Positions 9,011 to 17,218 of a stretch of DNA of 64,000 nt are shown piece after piece (the first letter of the stretch is position 1; the number at the start of each line of letters is the position of its first letter). The DNA lies in the NCBI RefSeq assembly GCF_002979535.1, contig NZ_PCPB01000002.1:186001-250000 (forward strand), read 5' to 3'. The notes below the pieces were generated by a model. It made no database searches, was not told where the DNA came from, and was given only the letters and a program-made list of their open reading frames with translations. This DNA comes from Brevundimonas sp. MYb52 (GTDB lineage Bacteria; Pseudomonadota; Alphaproteobacteria; Caulobacterales; Caulobacteraceae). The translations under genes and the position numbers were made by a program.

Positions 9011-9304
9011 ATGAAGACCATGCTGATGCTGACGGCTTTCGCGGGCGCTGTGGCGCTGTCGGCCTGCGCGCCGAACCAGGAGTCCGCGCCGGGCGTCGAG
9101 CCGACGCCTGTGGCCTGCAAGGCCAGCGACTATCAGGAATATGTCGGTCGCAATCGCTCGACCATTCCTGCTGACGCCCCGCGCGGCCGCATCTTCCGCG
9201 TCCTGTGCAGCAGCTGCGCGGCCACGATGGATTACCGCGAAAACCGCGTGACCTTCACCTACGACGATCAGACCAATGTCGTGACGCGCGTCAGCTGTGG
9301 CTGA
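9011..9304 (+). CDS. I78-type peptidase inhibitor-like lipoprotein, second of a tandem pair
   Basis: This 97-residue lipoprotein has a clean signal peptide (MKTMLMLTAFAGAVALSAC) with lipid attachment at Cys19, a short linker, and an I78-like domain from about residue 36. That domain has YQEYVGRNRSTIP, and ends NRVTFTYDDQTNVVTRVSCG. It shares with the preceding gene the Cys at the domain start, a CXXC in the middle (CSSC here) and the final SCG, so the pair is a tandem duplication that has diverged. A GAGAGACGCC ribosome-binding sequence precedes the ATG. The likely role is periplasmic or outer-membrane-bound inhibition of a protease; the target cannot be read from the sequence. Confidence 0.82.
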   Translation: MKTMLMLTAFAGAVALSACAPNQESAPGVEPTPVACKASDYQEYVGRNRSTIPADAPRGRIFRVLCSSCAATMDYRENRVTFTYDDQTNVVTRVSCG

Positions 9305-9331
9305 CGCGGGCGCAATCTGAATCGACGCTGG

Positions 9332-9364
9332 AGCGGGGCGGGTTTAGCGACCCGCCCCGCTTTC
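9332..9364. terminator. Bidirectional terminator hairpin overlapping the end of the DUF2164 gene
   Basis: The arms AGCGGGGCGGGT and ACCCGCCCCGCT pair perfectly around a six-base loop and are followed on the plus strand by TTTC. The hairpin lies between two convergent genes and the DUF2164 stop codon falls in its loop, so it can end both transcripts. Confidence 0.7.
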
Positions 9365-9601
9365 GCGTTCCAGGGCATAGATCGCGTCGGCGATGTCCTC
9401 GGCCTTGGCCGTGACCACGGCCTGGGCGTCGGCCAGACCGCGATTGTAGAACCAGCCGCCGATCTGGCCACCGAAGAATTCCAGCACCATTTCGGCCTGA
9501 AGCTGGCTGATGTCCTGATCCAGCTCCTTGTTGAAGAAGTCGCGGATGCGGCCGCCGATGGCGGTGCGCTCGTCCTTGCTGAACTGGATCGGCTTGGTCA
9601 T
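9344..9601 (-). CDS. DUF2164 family protein
   Basis: This 85-residue protein matches the DUF2164 pattern: FSKDERTAIGGRIRDFFNKELDQDIS, then an EMVLEFFGGQIGGWFYNRGLADAQ block in which the GxxFYNxGxxDA core is diagnostic. The function of the family is unknown. Its ATG shares one base with the stop of the preceding ABC-F gene (TGATG), implying coupled expression with that translation-related ATPase. Its stop lies in the loop of a terminator hairpin. Confidence 0.88.
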   Translation of the reverse strand: MTKPIQFSKDERTAIGGRIRDFFNKELDQDISQLQAEMVLEFFGGQIGGWFYNRGLADAQAVVTAKAEDIADAIYALERESGAGR

Positions 9602-11484
9602 CAGGACACCGCCGCCAAAGCTTCTTCCGCCTCGACCCAGGCAGCCTCGGCGGCTTCCAGATCGGTCTGGGTCTTGGCGCGGGCGCGGGTCAGGCCTTCC
9701 AGGGCCTTGGGATTGGACACGGCGGCGTTAGCCAGGTCGTCGTCGATGCGGGCGACCTCGGCGGCCAGGGCGGCCATGCGCTCTTCGGCCTTCTTGACTG
9801 CATGACGTAGGGTCGAGGGCGAAGGGCCTGATTTTTTGTCGTTCTTCTTCTTGCCGCCTTGCGAGGGGGCTGCGGCTGCGGCCTCCTGCTTGATCTGGCT
9901 GGGCTTGACGGCTGCGGCCTTGGCGCGGTCGAGGACGAATTTCTGATAGTCGTCCATGTCGCCGTCATAGGGCTTCACCGTGCCGTCGGCCGCCAGCCAC
10001 AGGCGGTCGGCGACCAACTCCATCAGCGAGCGGTCGTGGGTGATCAGGATGACGGCGCCGCTGTAGTCGTTCAGCGCGTCCAGCAGGGCGCGGCGGCTGT
10101 CGATGTCCAGGTGGTTGGTCGGTTCGTCGAGGATCAGGACGTGGGGCGCCTCCATGGCCACCATGTTCAGCAGCAGGCGGGCGCGTTCGCCGCCCGACAG
10201 GCTTTCGACCGTGGTTTCCTGCTTTTCGTAGCCGAGGCCGAACTGGGCCAGCTTGGAGCGGCGGCTGCTCTCGCTGGCGTCCGGCATGGCCCGGCGGATG
10301 ATTTCCAGCGGGGTGTCGGTCGGGTCCATGGCCTCGATCTGATGCTGGTGGAACCAGCCCACGCGCATCTTCTTGTCGCGGTGCAGTTCGCCCTCGGAGA
10401 CGTTCAGCGCCCCGGCGATCATCTTGGCGAAGGTCGACTTGCCGGCGCCGTTGACGCCCAGCAGGCCGATGCGGTCGTCCAGGTCCATGCGCAGGTTCAG
10501 ATTGCGCAGGATGGGCTTGCCGGTCTCATAGCCGACGTTGGCGCGTTCCAGACGGATCAGCGGCGGCGCCAACGGGCGCGGCGGCGAGGGCAGGGTGAAG
10601 GGGGCGACGCGCTCCTCGATCGTGGTCGAGACCGGCTCCATCTTGGCCAGACGCTTCATGCGCGACTGGGCCTGGGCGGCCTTGGAGGCCTTGGCCTTGA
10701 AGCGGTCCACGAAGGCCTGCAAGTGGGCGCGCTCGGCGTCCTGCTTGGCCTTGGCCGACAGTTGCAGGCGGGCCTTCTCGGCGCGCGCCTTCTCGAACAT
10801 GTCGTAACCGCCCGTGTAGAGCTCCAGCTTGCGGTTCGCCAGGTGCAGGATGTGGGTGCAGCTGTTGTTCAGCAGTTCGCGGTCGTGGCTGATGATCAGG
10901 GCCGTGTGCGGGTATTTCTGCAGCCGGCTTTCCAGCCACAGAGCGCCTTCCAGATCGAGGTAGTTGGTCGGTTCGTCGAGCAGCAGCATGTCGGGCTCGG
11001 CGAATAATGCGGCCGCCAGGGCCACGCGCATCCGCCAACCGCCCGAGAACTCGGACATGGGACGCTGTTGGTCCTCCTGGCTGAAGCCCAGACCGGCCAG
11101 GATTTCACCGGCGCGGGCGGGAGCCGAGTCGGCGTCGATGTCGATCAGACGCGCCCAGATCTCGCCCATCTCCTCGGGTGGGGCGGTTTCCAGCCGATTC
11201 ATCAGCTCGTGACGTTCGACGTCGGCTTCCAGAATGGTGTCCAGCACGCTGTCGGGCGTGGCGGGGTGTTCCTGGTCCACCGAGCCGACGCGGGCGGTCT
11301 TGGGCAGGCTGACCTCATCGCCGTTGGCGGCCAGTTCACCCAGAATCAGCTTGAACAGGGTCGACTTGCCGATGCCGTTGCGGCCCACCAGGCCGACTTT
11401 CGAGCCCGGCGGCAGGCTGACGGAGGCGTCGTCGAGGAACTGGCGGCCCCAGGCGTTGAACGTCAGGTTTGTGATCTGGAGCAT
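9601..11484 (-). CDS. ABC-F family ATPase (ribosome-associated type)
   Basis: ABC-F proteins have two ATPase domains and no membrane segments, and many act on the ribosomal E site. The 627-residue protein has two complete cassettes. The first has Walker [10 protein letters not shown] (about residues 35-43), signature [10 protein letters not shown] and Walker [15 protein letters not shown]. The second has [19 protein letters not shown] and [12 protein letters not shown]. They are joined by a basic linker of about 80 residues ([13 protein letters not shown] through MKRLAKMEP) matching the P-site-tRNA-interaction motif. A C-terminal coiled coil (about 555-625) recalls Uup/YheS. The exact subtype cannot be decided here. 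It is followed by the overlapping DUF2164 gene. Confidence 0.92.
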   Translation of the reverse strand: MLQITNLTFNAWGRQFLDDASVSLPPGSKVGLVGRNGIGKSTLFKLILGELAANGDEVSLPKTARVGSVDQEHPATPDSVLDTILEADVERHELMNRLETAPPEEMGEIWARLIDIDADSAPARAGEILAGLGFSQEDQQRPMSEFSGGWRMRVALAAALFAEPDMLLLDEPTNYLDLEGALWLESRLQKYPHTALIISHDRELLNNSCTHILHLANRKLELYTGGYDMFEKARAEKARLQLSAKAKQDAERAHLQAFVDRFKAKASKAAQAQSRMKRLAKMEPVSTTIEERVAPFTLPSPPRPLAPPLIRLERANVGYETGKPILRNLNLRMDLDDRIGLLGVNGAGKSTFAKMIAGALNVSEGELHRDKKMRVGWFHQHQIEAMDPTDTPLEIIRRAMPDASESSRRSKLAQFGLGYEKQETTVESLSGGERARLLLNMVAMEAPHVLILDEPTNHLDIDSRRALLDALNDYSGAVILITHDRSLMELVADRLWLAADGTVKPYDGDMDDYQKFVLDRAKAAAVKPSQIKQEAAAAAPSQGGKKKNDKKSGPSPSTLRHAVKKAEERMAALAAEVARIDDDLANAAVSNPKALEGLTRARAKTQTDLEAAEAAWVEAEEALAAVS

Positions 11485-11511
11485 GGAAAGCGTCTGACGT
11501 TCAGGTGGCGG

Positions 11512-11540
11512 TTGGAAAGCGGGGAGGGCGCCGCTATAAG
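11512..11540 (+). promoter_or_regulatory. Candidate housekeeping promoter for ndk
   Basis: TTGGAAA at 11512 and GCTATAAG at 11533 are separated by 14 bases. This fits the Caulobacter housekeeping consensus TTGACGS-N10-14-GCTANAWC with mismatches, and lies about 40 bases before the ndk ATG in the gap between divergent genes. No transcription data support it. Confidence 0.4.
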
Positions 11541-11580
11541 CCCGCGACCCTCAAACTACCAAACCGCAAAGAGTCTTCCC

Positions 11581-12000
11581 ATGACCGAACGCACTTTCTC
11601 GATCATCAAACCCGACGCCACGCGCCGCAACCTGACCGGCGCGATCAACGCCGTCATCGAAACCGCTGGCCTGCGCATCGTCGCCCAGCGCCGCATCAAG
11701 CTGACCGAAGCCCAAGCCAAGAAGTTCTACGAAGTGCACGCCGAGCGTCCCTTCTACGGCGAACTGGTCGGCCAGATGATCGCTGAGCCGGTCGTCGTGC
11801 AGGTGCTGGAAGCCGAAGGCGCCGTCGCCAAGTACCGCGAAGTCATGGGCGCCACCAACCCGAACGACGCCGCTGAAGGCACCATCCGCAAGCTGTTCGC
11901 CCTGTCGATCGGCGAGAACTCGGTCCACGGTTCGGACTCGCTGGAAAACGCCGGCATCGAAATCGCCCAGTTCTTCACCGACGCCGACATCGTTGGCTAA
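11581..12000 (+). CDS. ndk: Nucleoside diphosphate kinase
   Basis: Ndk transfers the gamma phosphate between nucleoside triphosphates and diphosphates through a phosphohistidine. The 139-residue protein has the usual start [18 protein letters not shown] and the active-site motif NSVHGSDS with the catalytic His near residue 117. The family's [17 protein letters not shown] segment lies before it. The start is the ATG at 11581; longer frames upstream have no homology-like sequence. It diverges from the ABC-F gene and is followed by two hairpins, the second a strong terminator. Confidence 0.97.
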   Translation: MTERTFSIIKPDATRRNLTGAINAVIETAGLRIVAQRRIKLTEAQAKKFYEVHAERPFYGELVGQMIAEPVVVQVLEAEGAVAKYREVMGATNPNDAAEGTIRKLFALSIGENSVHGSDSLENAGIEIAQFFTDADIVG

Positions 12001-12014
12001 GGACTTTCTGGTTG

Positions 12015-12056
12015 GGCTGCGGTCAAAAGGCTCTGCCTTTTCGACCCGACGCAGCC
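12015..12056 (+). other. Stable hairpin in the ndk 3' untranslated region
   Basis: GGCTGC pairs with GCAGCC at the base, GGTC with GACC inside it, and AAAAGGC with GCCTTTT at the tip around a TCT loop, with small bulges. It lies 14 bases after the ndk stop and 16 bases before the terminator hairpin, so the ndk transcript would end in two structured elements. Confidence 0.5.
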
Positions 12057-12072
12057 TGGCGAGAGCATAAAG

Positions 12073-12113
12073 ACGGCCCGTCTCCGGAACCGGAGGCGGG
12101 CCGTTTCGTTTTC
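12073..12113 (+). terminator. Rho-independent terminator after ndk
   Basis: ACGGCCCGTCTCCGG pairs with CCGGAGGCGGGCCGT (one G-T pair) around a very short loop, followed by TTTCGTTTT. It would end the ndk transcript before the downstream lipoprotein gene. Confidence 0.85.
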
Positions 12114-12152
12114 ACGGTCCTGTTACCTGTTCAGCCATCAAGGAAGACCGCC

Positions 12153-12362
12153 ATGAAGACGATCCTCAAACTGGCTCCGGTTATCGGCGTCGTGGGCCTG
12201 CTGGCCGCCTGCGGCACCACTACAGAGCAACGCGCAGCCACGGGCGCAATTGGTGGTGCGGTCGCTGGTCAGGCCATCGGCGGCAATACGGGCGCGACCG
12301 TCGCCGGGGCCGCGATCGGTGCGGTTGCAGGCGCCGTGACGACCCCCAAGAAGCCGAACTGA
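12153..12362 (+). CDS. Small glycine-zipper lipoprotein
   Basis: This 69-residue protein has a lipoprotein signal (MKTILKLAPVIGVVGLLAAC, lipid Cys at residue 20) and then a glycine zipper. The zipper is built of GAIGGAVAGQAIGG and GATVAGAAIGAVAGAV repeats, the YMGG/OsmB-like pattern of small envelope lipoproteins. The ATG at 12153 follows AAGGAAG; a longer reading frame from 12012 crosses the ndk terminator and is unlikely. Function is unknown, probably structural in the outer membrane. It is monocistronic, with a terminator on each side. Confidence 0.82.
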   Translation: MKTILKLAPVIGVVGLLAACGTTTEQRAATGAIGGAVAGQAIGGNTGATVAGAAIGAVAGAVTTPKKPN

Positions 12363-12390
12363 CTTCCTTCGGGCATTCCCGGAAACAAGA

Positions 12391-12424
12391 ACGGCGTCAG
12401 CTGCGAAGCTGACGCCGTTTTCGT
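12391..12424. terminator. Rho-independent terminator between convergent lipoprotein and M13 peptidase genes
   Basis: ACGGCGTCAGCT and AGCTGACGCCGT pair perfectly around a GCGA loop and are followed by TTTTCGTG on the plus strand. On the minus strand the hairpin is followed by TTCTTGTTT, so it can act in both directions. Confidence 0.88.
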
Positions 12425-12445
12425 GTCTGCTATCGGACGCGCCGC

Positions 12446-14512
12446 CTACCAGATGCGGGCGCGGCTTTCCGGGGCGATGAACTCGGCCTGATCGGGCGTG
12501 ACGCCGAAGGCCGCGTACCAGGCGTCGATGTTGCGCGGCGGCGTGGCGGCGCGGGCGGCGCCCGGCGAGTGCGGGTCTGTCGTCAGTTGCTCCTTGAGGG
12601 CCGCCTCACGCGACTTCTCGCGCCAGACCTGGGCCCAGCCGAGGAAGACGCGCTGGTCGCCGGTCAGGCCGTCGATGACCGGGGCCGGCTGGCCGTTCAG
12701 GCTGCGGTGATAGGCGTCCAGCGCCATCAGCAGGCCGCCCAGATCGGCGATGTTCTCGCCCATGGTCAGCTCGCCGTTGATGTGGGTGCCGGGAATGGGC
12801 TCCTGAGCGTCGTAGATGGCGCCCAGGACCTTGGCGCGCGCCTCGAAGCGGGCGGCGTCTTCGGGCGTCCACCAGTCGCGCAGGACGCCATTGGCGTCCG
12901 ACTTGCGGCCCTGGTCGTCGAAGCCGTGGGTGATCTCGTGGCCGATGACGGCGCCGATACCGCCATAGTTGACCGCCGGATCGGCGTTCGGGTCGAAGAA
13001 CGGCGGCTGCAGGATGGCGGCGGGGAAGACGATCTCGTTGCGCGGCGGGTTGTAGTAGGCGTTCACCGTCTGGGGCGTCATGCCCCATTCCAGCGGATCA
13101 ACCGGCTGGCCGATCTTGCCGCGCTTCCAGGCCCAGTCGAAGGCCGAGGCGCGCTCGACGTTGCCGTAGAGGTCGCCGGCCGACAGTTCCAGGCCATCAT
13201 AGCTGCGCCACTTGTCCGCATAGCCGATCTTGACGCCGAACTTGGACATCTTGAGCAGGGCCTGTTCGCGCGTCGGCTCGCTCATCCAGTCCAGGTTTTT
13301 CAGGCGCTCGGTCATGGCGGCGCTGAGGTTGGCGACCAGGGCCTCCATCTGGGTCTTTGACGAAGCGGGGAAGTGCAGGCGGACGTATTCCTGGCCCAGA
13401 ACCTCGCCCAGCTGGCCGTCGACCAGGGCGACGCCGCGGTTCCAGCGCGGACGGTTCTCGGGCTGACCGCGCAGGGTCTTGCCGCGGAACTCGAAGCGCG
13501 AGTCGACGAAGGCGTCGGACAGGTAGGGTCCGGCCTGATCGACGATCTGGAAGGCTTCCCACGCCTTCAGCGTGTCCAGCGAGGTGTCGGCGAAGACCTG
13601 GGCGATGCCCGGGATGGCGGTGTTTTCCATCAGGACGATGGTCGGCACGTTGGCGATCTGGGCGCCTTGCAGGAAGGCGGTCCAGTCAAAGCCGGGGGCC
13701 AGCTTGGCCAGATCAGCGGTGGGGGCCGGGTTGTAGATCTTGTCGATCTGGCGACGCTCGACCGTGGTCCAGTGCTTCTCGGCCACCTTGGTCTCGAAGG
13801 CCAGGATGTCGGCGGCGGCCTGGGCCGGGTTCGACCAGCCGGCCGCCGTCAGGGCGCGGGTGACATAGGCGACATAGGCTTCACGTTGAGGCGCGAAGTC
13901 GGCCTTCAGGTAGTAGTCGCGGTCGGGCAGGCCGAGGCCGCCCTGGCCCATGTAGGCCGAGTTCAGGTCGGGGTTCTGCAGGTCCTCGAACACGTCGACG
14001 CCGAACAGCGAGCCGCCGAAGCCGGCGTGGCTTTCGCCCATCAAGCGGGCCATGCCGCTGTGGTCGGTGACAGCGCGGACGGCGGCCAGATCGGCGGCCA
14101 GCGGCTGGGCACCCAGCTGGTTGACGCGGGCCTCGTCCATGAAGCTGGCGTAGAGGGCTCCGACCTTTTGCGCATTGGCGTTGGTCGGGTTGGCGGCGCT
14201 GGTTTCGATGATCGACTTCAACTGGCTCTGGGCGTTTTCGTACAGGACGTCGAACGGGCCGAAGCGGGCCTTGTCCGAAGGAATCTCGGTGTCGCGCAGA
14301 TAGGTTCCGTTGGCGTACTCGTTGAAGTCGTCGCCCGGCTTCACCGCCAGGTCGCGACCATTAAGATCAAAGCCCCAGGGATGGATTTGTGGCGCATCGG
14401 CAGCCGGGGCGGCTGCATGGCCCGCGTGGGCGTTCTGGGCCGAAGCGGCTTGGGCGGAGAGCACAAAAGCGAGCGCCAGGCCGGCGGCGCCCATCAGGCG
14501 GGTCTTGGACAT
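12446..14512 (-). CDS. M13 family zinc metallopeptidase (neprilysin/PepO-like), exported
   Basis: M13 enzymes cut peptides with a single zinc. I start at the ATG at 14512 (MSKTRLMGAAGLALAFVLSAQAASAQ), which provides a signal peptide; the frame continues upstream to 14548 without one. The 688-residue protein has the N-terminal family segment GDDFNEYANGTYL, the domain-linking VNAYYNPPRNEIVFPAAILQPPFF, zinc motif HEITH with GFDDQGR after it, and the third zinc ligand in GENIADLGG. It ends SRARIW, close to the family's usual C-terminal motif. A His-rich spacer (HAGHAAA) follows the leader. It is expected in the periplasm. Confidence 0.94.
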   Translation of the reverse strand: MSKTRLMGAAGLALAFVLSAQAASAQNAHAGHAAAPAADAPQIHPWGFDLNGRDLAVKPGDDFNEYANGTYLRDTEIPSDKARFGPFDVLYENAQSQLKSIIETSAANPTNANAQKVGALYASFMDEARVNQLGAQPLAADLAAVRAVTDHSGMARLMGESHAGFGGSLFGVDVFEDLQNPDLNSAYMGQGGLGLPDRDYYLKADFAPQREAYVAYVTRALTAAGWSNPAQAAADILAFETKVAEKHWTTVERRQIDKIYNPAPTADLAKLAPGFDWTAFLQGAQIANVPTIVLMENTAIPGIAQVFADTSLDTLKAWEAFQIVDQAGPYLSDAFVDSRFEFRGKTLRGQPENRPRWNRGVALVDGQLGEVLGQEYVRLHFPASSKTQMEALVANLSAAMTERLKNLDWMSEPTREQALLKMSKFGVKIGYADKWRSYDGLELSAGDLYGNVERASAFDWAWKRGKIGQPVDPLEWGMTPQTVNAYYNPPRNEIVFPAAILQPPFFDPNADPAVNYGGIGAVIGHEITHGFDDQGRKSDANGVLRDWWTPEDAARFEARAKVLGAIYDAQEPIPGTHINGELTMGENIADLGGLLMALDAYHRSLNGQPAPVIDGLTGDQRVFLGWAQVWREKSREAALKEQLTTDPHSPGAARAATPPRNIDAWYAAFGVTPDQAEFIAPESRARIW

Positions 14513-14632
14513 CGGGTCTTCCCATGTGGAAACGGCGAGCGGTCCCAACAGAGCTGGTCCGATCGTTCGCGGGGAAACTGCTCCCGCCTGCGGCAGGCTG
14601 TCGCATTAAAAATCGTTAAGGTAGGCGCGGCC

Positions 14633-15226
14633 TCAGCGCGCGACGAAGGCCGCCAGGGTCTGCGGATAGAGGCTGTGCTCCGCCGTCTTCACCCGTTCGG
14701 CCAGGGTGCCGGCGTCATCGCCGGGCAGGATTGGCACGCGCGCCTGGCCCAGGATCGGGCCTTCATCGACGCCTTCAGTGACGACGTGGACGGTGCAGCC
14801 TGCCTCAAGGTCGCCAGCCTCGATGGCGCGGGCGTGGGTGTTCAGGCCGGGATAGAGCGGCAGCAGCGAGGGGTGGATATTCAGCATGCGCCCCGCCCAC
14901 TTCTGCACCAGCCAGGGCGTCAACAACCGCATATAGCCGGCCAGGGCGATGACCTCGACGTTTCGCTCGACCAAGATGGCGTCGATGGCGCGCTCATGCG
15001 CCTCGCGGTCCTTGCCGAAGGGCTTGTGCGCGACGGTCAGGGCCTCGACCCCGGCGGCCCGCGCCTTTTCCAGCCCCGCCACGTCAGCGACGTTGGAGAT
15101 GACGGCCACGACCTCATAGGGCGCATCCGCCGCCTGACCCGCCGCGATCAGCGAGGCCATGTTGGTGCCGGAGCCGGAGATCAGCACGGCGACGCGTGTC
15201 CTGGGTCGGGCGGTTTCGGTCGGCAT
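14633..15226 (-). CDS. purN: Phosphoribosylglycinamide formyltransferase
   Basis: PurN formylates GAR with 10-formyl-tetrahydrofolate, the third step of purine synthesis. The 197-residue protein has the start VAVLISGSGTNMASLI (GAR binding) and the catalytic Asn-His in NIHPSLLPLYPGLNTH. The catalytic Asp region is GCTVHVVTEGVDEGPIL. It ends close to the M13 gene start on the same strand, about 120 bases away. purM, its usual operon partner, is on the same strand 2 kb upstream, but an oppositely oriented S10 peptidase gene lies between them. Confidence 0.95.
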   Translation of the reverse strand: MPTETARPRTRVAVLISGSGTNMASLIAAGQAADAPYEVVAVISNVADVAGLEKARAAGVEALTVAHKPFGKDREAHERAIDAILVERNVEVIALAGYMRLLTPWLVQKWAGRMLNIHPSLLPLYPGLNTHARAIEAGDLEAGCTVHVVTEGVDEGPILGQARVPILPGDDAGTLAERVKTAEHSLYPQTLAAFVAR

Positions 15227-15383
15227 AGGGCGGCTCGGGCGTGTCGGACGGGGAGGAGGCGAGGGATGCGGCCGTCGGCGTCTCTTGGCAAGCCCGCAAC
15301 GTTACAAAGTCCGTTGCCGGATAGACCGGCTTGGCGTTAGCGTCCCGGCGCCGGGCTGTCCGGTGCGTGAGGGGGAGTTCACA

Positions 15384-16976
15384 ATGCGTCATCTGCTTAC
15401 CGCCGTCTGCGCGACGGCGCTGCTTGCCGCGCCGATGGTCGCCGTGGCCCAGGAAGCATCCAGCGGCGGCTCCGGCCCGATCCGTTCGGCTTCGGATCGA
15501 CTGCGCAACGCCAACGCCGAGCAGGTTGAGCGCAACTGGGCGCGCGCCACGCCGGAAGAGAAGGAGGTGACGACCAGCCATTCGATCACCGCCCACGGCC
15601 GCGCCATGCGCTACAAGGCGACGGCAGGCACCCTGACGATCCGTGACGACGCGGGGATGCCGACAGCCAGCCTGTTCTATGTGGCCTACACCCTGGACGG
15701 TCAGCCGGTCGGGCGGCGTCCGGTGACCTATCTCTATAACGGCGGACCGGGCTCGCCGACGGTCTGGCTGCACATGGGCGCCTTTGGCCCTGTGCGGGTG
15801 CTGACGGACGATCCGGTGGTCGAGCGTCCGGCCCCGTTCAATGTCGGCCCCAATGACATGACCCTGCTGGACAAGACCGATCTGGTCTTCATCGACATGG
15901 TTGGCGCCGGCTATTCGCGTCCGCTGGCCGAGACGCCCGGTTCGGCTTTCTGGGGCGTGGATCAGGACGCGGACGCCTTCACCCGCGCCATCATGCGCTA
16001 CACGAGCAAGTTCAACCGCTGGTCCAGCCCCAAATACGTGCTGGGCGAAAGCTACGGCACCTTGCGCACCGGCGCTGTGGCGCATCAGCTGGAAGACCGG
16101 GGCATGTCGCTGAATGGCGTCATCCTGCTGTCGTCGATCATGAACTATGGCGTGCGCCAGCCGGGCTATGCCCAGAACTTCATCACCCTGCTGCCGACCT
16201 ATGCGGCGACGGCCTGGTATCACAACAAGGTGCCGAACCGCCCGGCTACGGTTGAGGAGCACGTCCAACGGGCGCGCGACTTCGCCATGGGCCCCTATGC
16301 GGCGGCCCTGGCCAAGGGCCACATGATCTCGGACGCCGAGCGCGCCCAGATCGCCCAGCAGATGAGCGAACTGATCGGCGTCTCGCCGACCTTCATCGAC
16401 AACGCCAACCTGCGGGTCGAGCTGTCGCCGTTCCGCAAGGAGCTGCTGCGGGACCGCCGCGAGACCATCGGCCGCCTGGACACTCGCTATCTGGGCATGG
16501 ACGCCGATGCCGTGGGCGGTTCGCCCGAGGAAGACCCGTCCAGCAGCGCCATCACTGGGGCCTATTTTGGCGTCTTCAACGACTACATCGCCAATACGCT
16601 GAACTACCGCACCGACATGGACTATCGTCAGTCGGCGCGCGGCCTGCCGGGCTTTAATTGGAACTGGAGCCACCGCCCGCCGGTCGGCGGTCCGCAGACC
16701 ACGCCGAACACGGCGGTGGACCTGGCGACGACCATGCGGCGCAACCCGCATCTGAAGGTGTTGGCGCTGAACGGCTATTACGACGCCGCCACGCCCTTCT
16801 TCTCGACCGAATACGACCTGGCCCAGATGATGCTGGAACCCAGGCTGCGCCAGAACCTAGAGTTCACCTACTATGAGGGCGGGCACATGATGTACACGAG
16901 CCGCAAGGCGCTGGAGCAACTGCACGTCGATCTGGCCAAGTTCTACGACGAGACCCAGAACGGCGGGGTTCGGTAA
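15384..16976 (+). CDS. S10 family serine carboxypeptidase-like protein, exported
   Basis: S10 enzymes are serine carboxypeptidases with an alpha/beta-hydrolase fold. From the ATG at 15384, which follows GAGGGGGAG, the 530-residue product starts with a signal peptide (MRHLLTAVCATALLAAPMVAVAQ). All three catalytic elements are visible: Ser in GESYGTLRTG, Asp in NGYYDAATPF and His in YEGGHMMYTS. The oxyanion-type YNGGPGSPTVWLHMGAFGP is present too. The protein is expected in the periplasm. It is inserted between purM and purN on the opposite strand, and a long inverted repeat follows its 3' end. Confidence 0.93.
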   Translation: MRHLLTAVCATALLAAPMVAVAQEASSGGSGPIRSASDRLRNANAEQVERNWARATPEEKEVTTSHSITAHGRAMRYKATAGTLTIRDDAGMPTASLFYVAYTLDGQPVGRRPVTYLYNGGPGSPTVWLHMGAFGPVRVLTDDPVVERPAPFNVGPNDMTLLDKTDLVFIDMVGAGYSRPLAETPGSAFWGVDQDADAFTRAIMRYTSKFNRWSSPKYVLGESYGTLRTGAVAHQLEDRGMSLNGVILLSSIMNYGVRQPGYAQNFITLLPTYAATAWYHNKVPNRPATVEEHVQRARDFAMGPYAAALAKGHMISDAERAQIAQQMSELIGVSPTFIDNANLRVELSPFRKELLRDRRETIGRLDTRYLGMDADAVGGSPEEDPSSSAITGAYFGVFNDYIANTLNYRTDMDYRQSARGLPGFNWNWSHRPPVGGPQTTPNTAVDLATTMRRNPHLKVLALNGYYDAATPFFSTEYDLAQMMLEPRLRQNLEFTYYEGGHMMYTSRKALEQLHVDLAKFYDETQNGGVR

Positions 16977-17017
16977 GAAATCTATTCTCCCGCTCATCCC
17001 GACGGGTGCTTCCTCTG

Positions 17018-17141
17018 CGGTCACCCCGGACGCCCCGAAGGGGCGATCCGGGGCCCAGACGTCTGCTTCAAATGGCAAGGGCGGCGAAGGTTCAACCGCC
17101 TGGGTTCCGGGTTCGCTACGCGCCCCGGAATGACGGCGGGG
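17018..17141. repeat. Long imperfect inverted repeat in intergenic space (element 1)
   Basis: The left arm (GGTCACCCCGGACGCCCCGA onward) and the reverse complement of the right arm (CGTCATTCCGGGGCGCGTAG onward) share the GTCAYYCCGG...CCCGG...CCCAG pattern, with about 30 bases between them. This GTCATTCCGGG-type sequence is familiar as an intergenic repeat in Caulobacter-like genomes. It lies between the convergent S10 peptidase and purM genes. Confidence 0.65.
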
Positions 17142-17164
17142 AGAGGCAGGGAAATTCAGTCAAA

Positions 17165-17197
17165 GAAAAAGGCCCCGGTTGCGAGACCGGGGCCTTT
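17165..17197 (-). terminator. Rho-independent terminator after purM
   Basis: AAAGGCCCCGGT pairs perfectly with ACCGGGGCCTTT around a six-base loop. On the minus strand it is followed by TTTTTCTTTG, so it ends the purM transcript 20 bases beyond its stop. Confidence 0.88.
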
Positions 17198-17218
17198 GTC
17201 GTTTCAGGCGCGAGGCGC

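Noticed and set aside
14604..14618. TTAA-N6-TTAA resembling a CtrA site upstream of the M13 peptidase gene
   Set aside because: The CtrA consensus needs seven bases between the half-sites; here there are six.
13373..15340. A 655-codon plus-strand open frame covering the M13 peptidase and purN
   Set aside because: It spans two real minus-strand genes and a promoter region, with no recognisable protein features.
16981..17160. Element 1 as an IS fragment
   Set aside because: No transposase remnant or target duplication is visible; only the inverted-repeat pattern is supportable.
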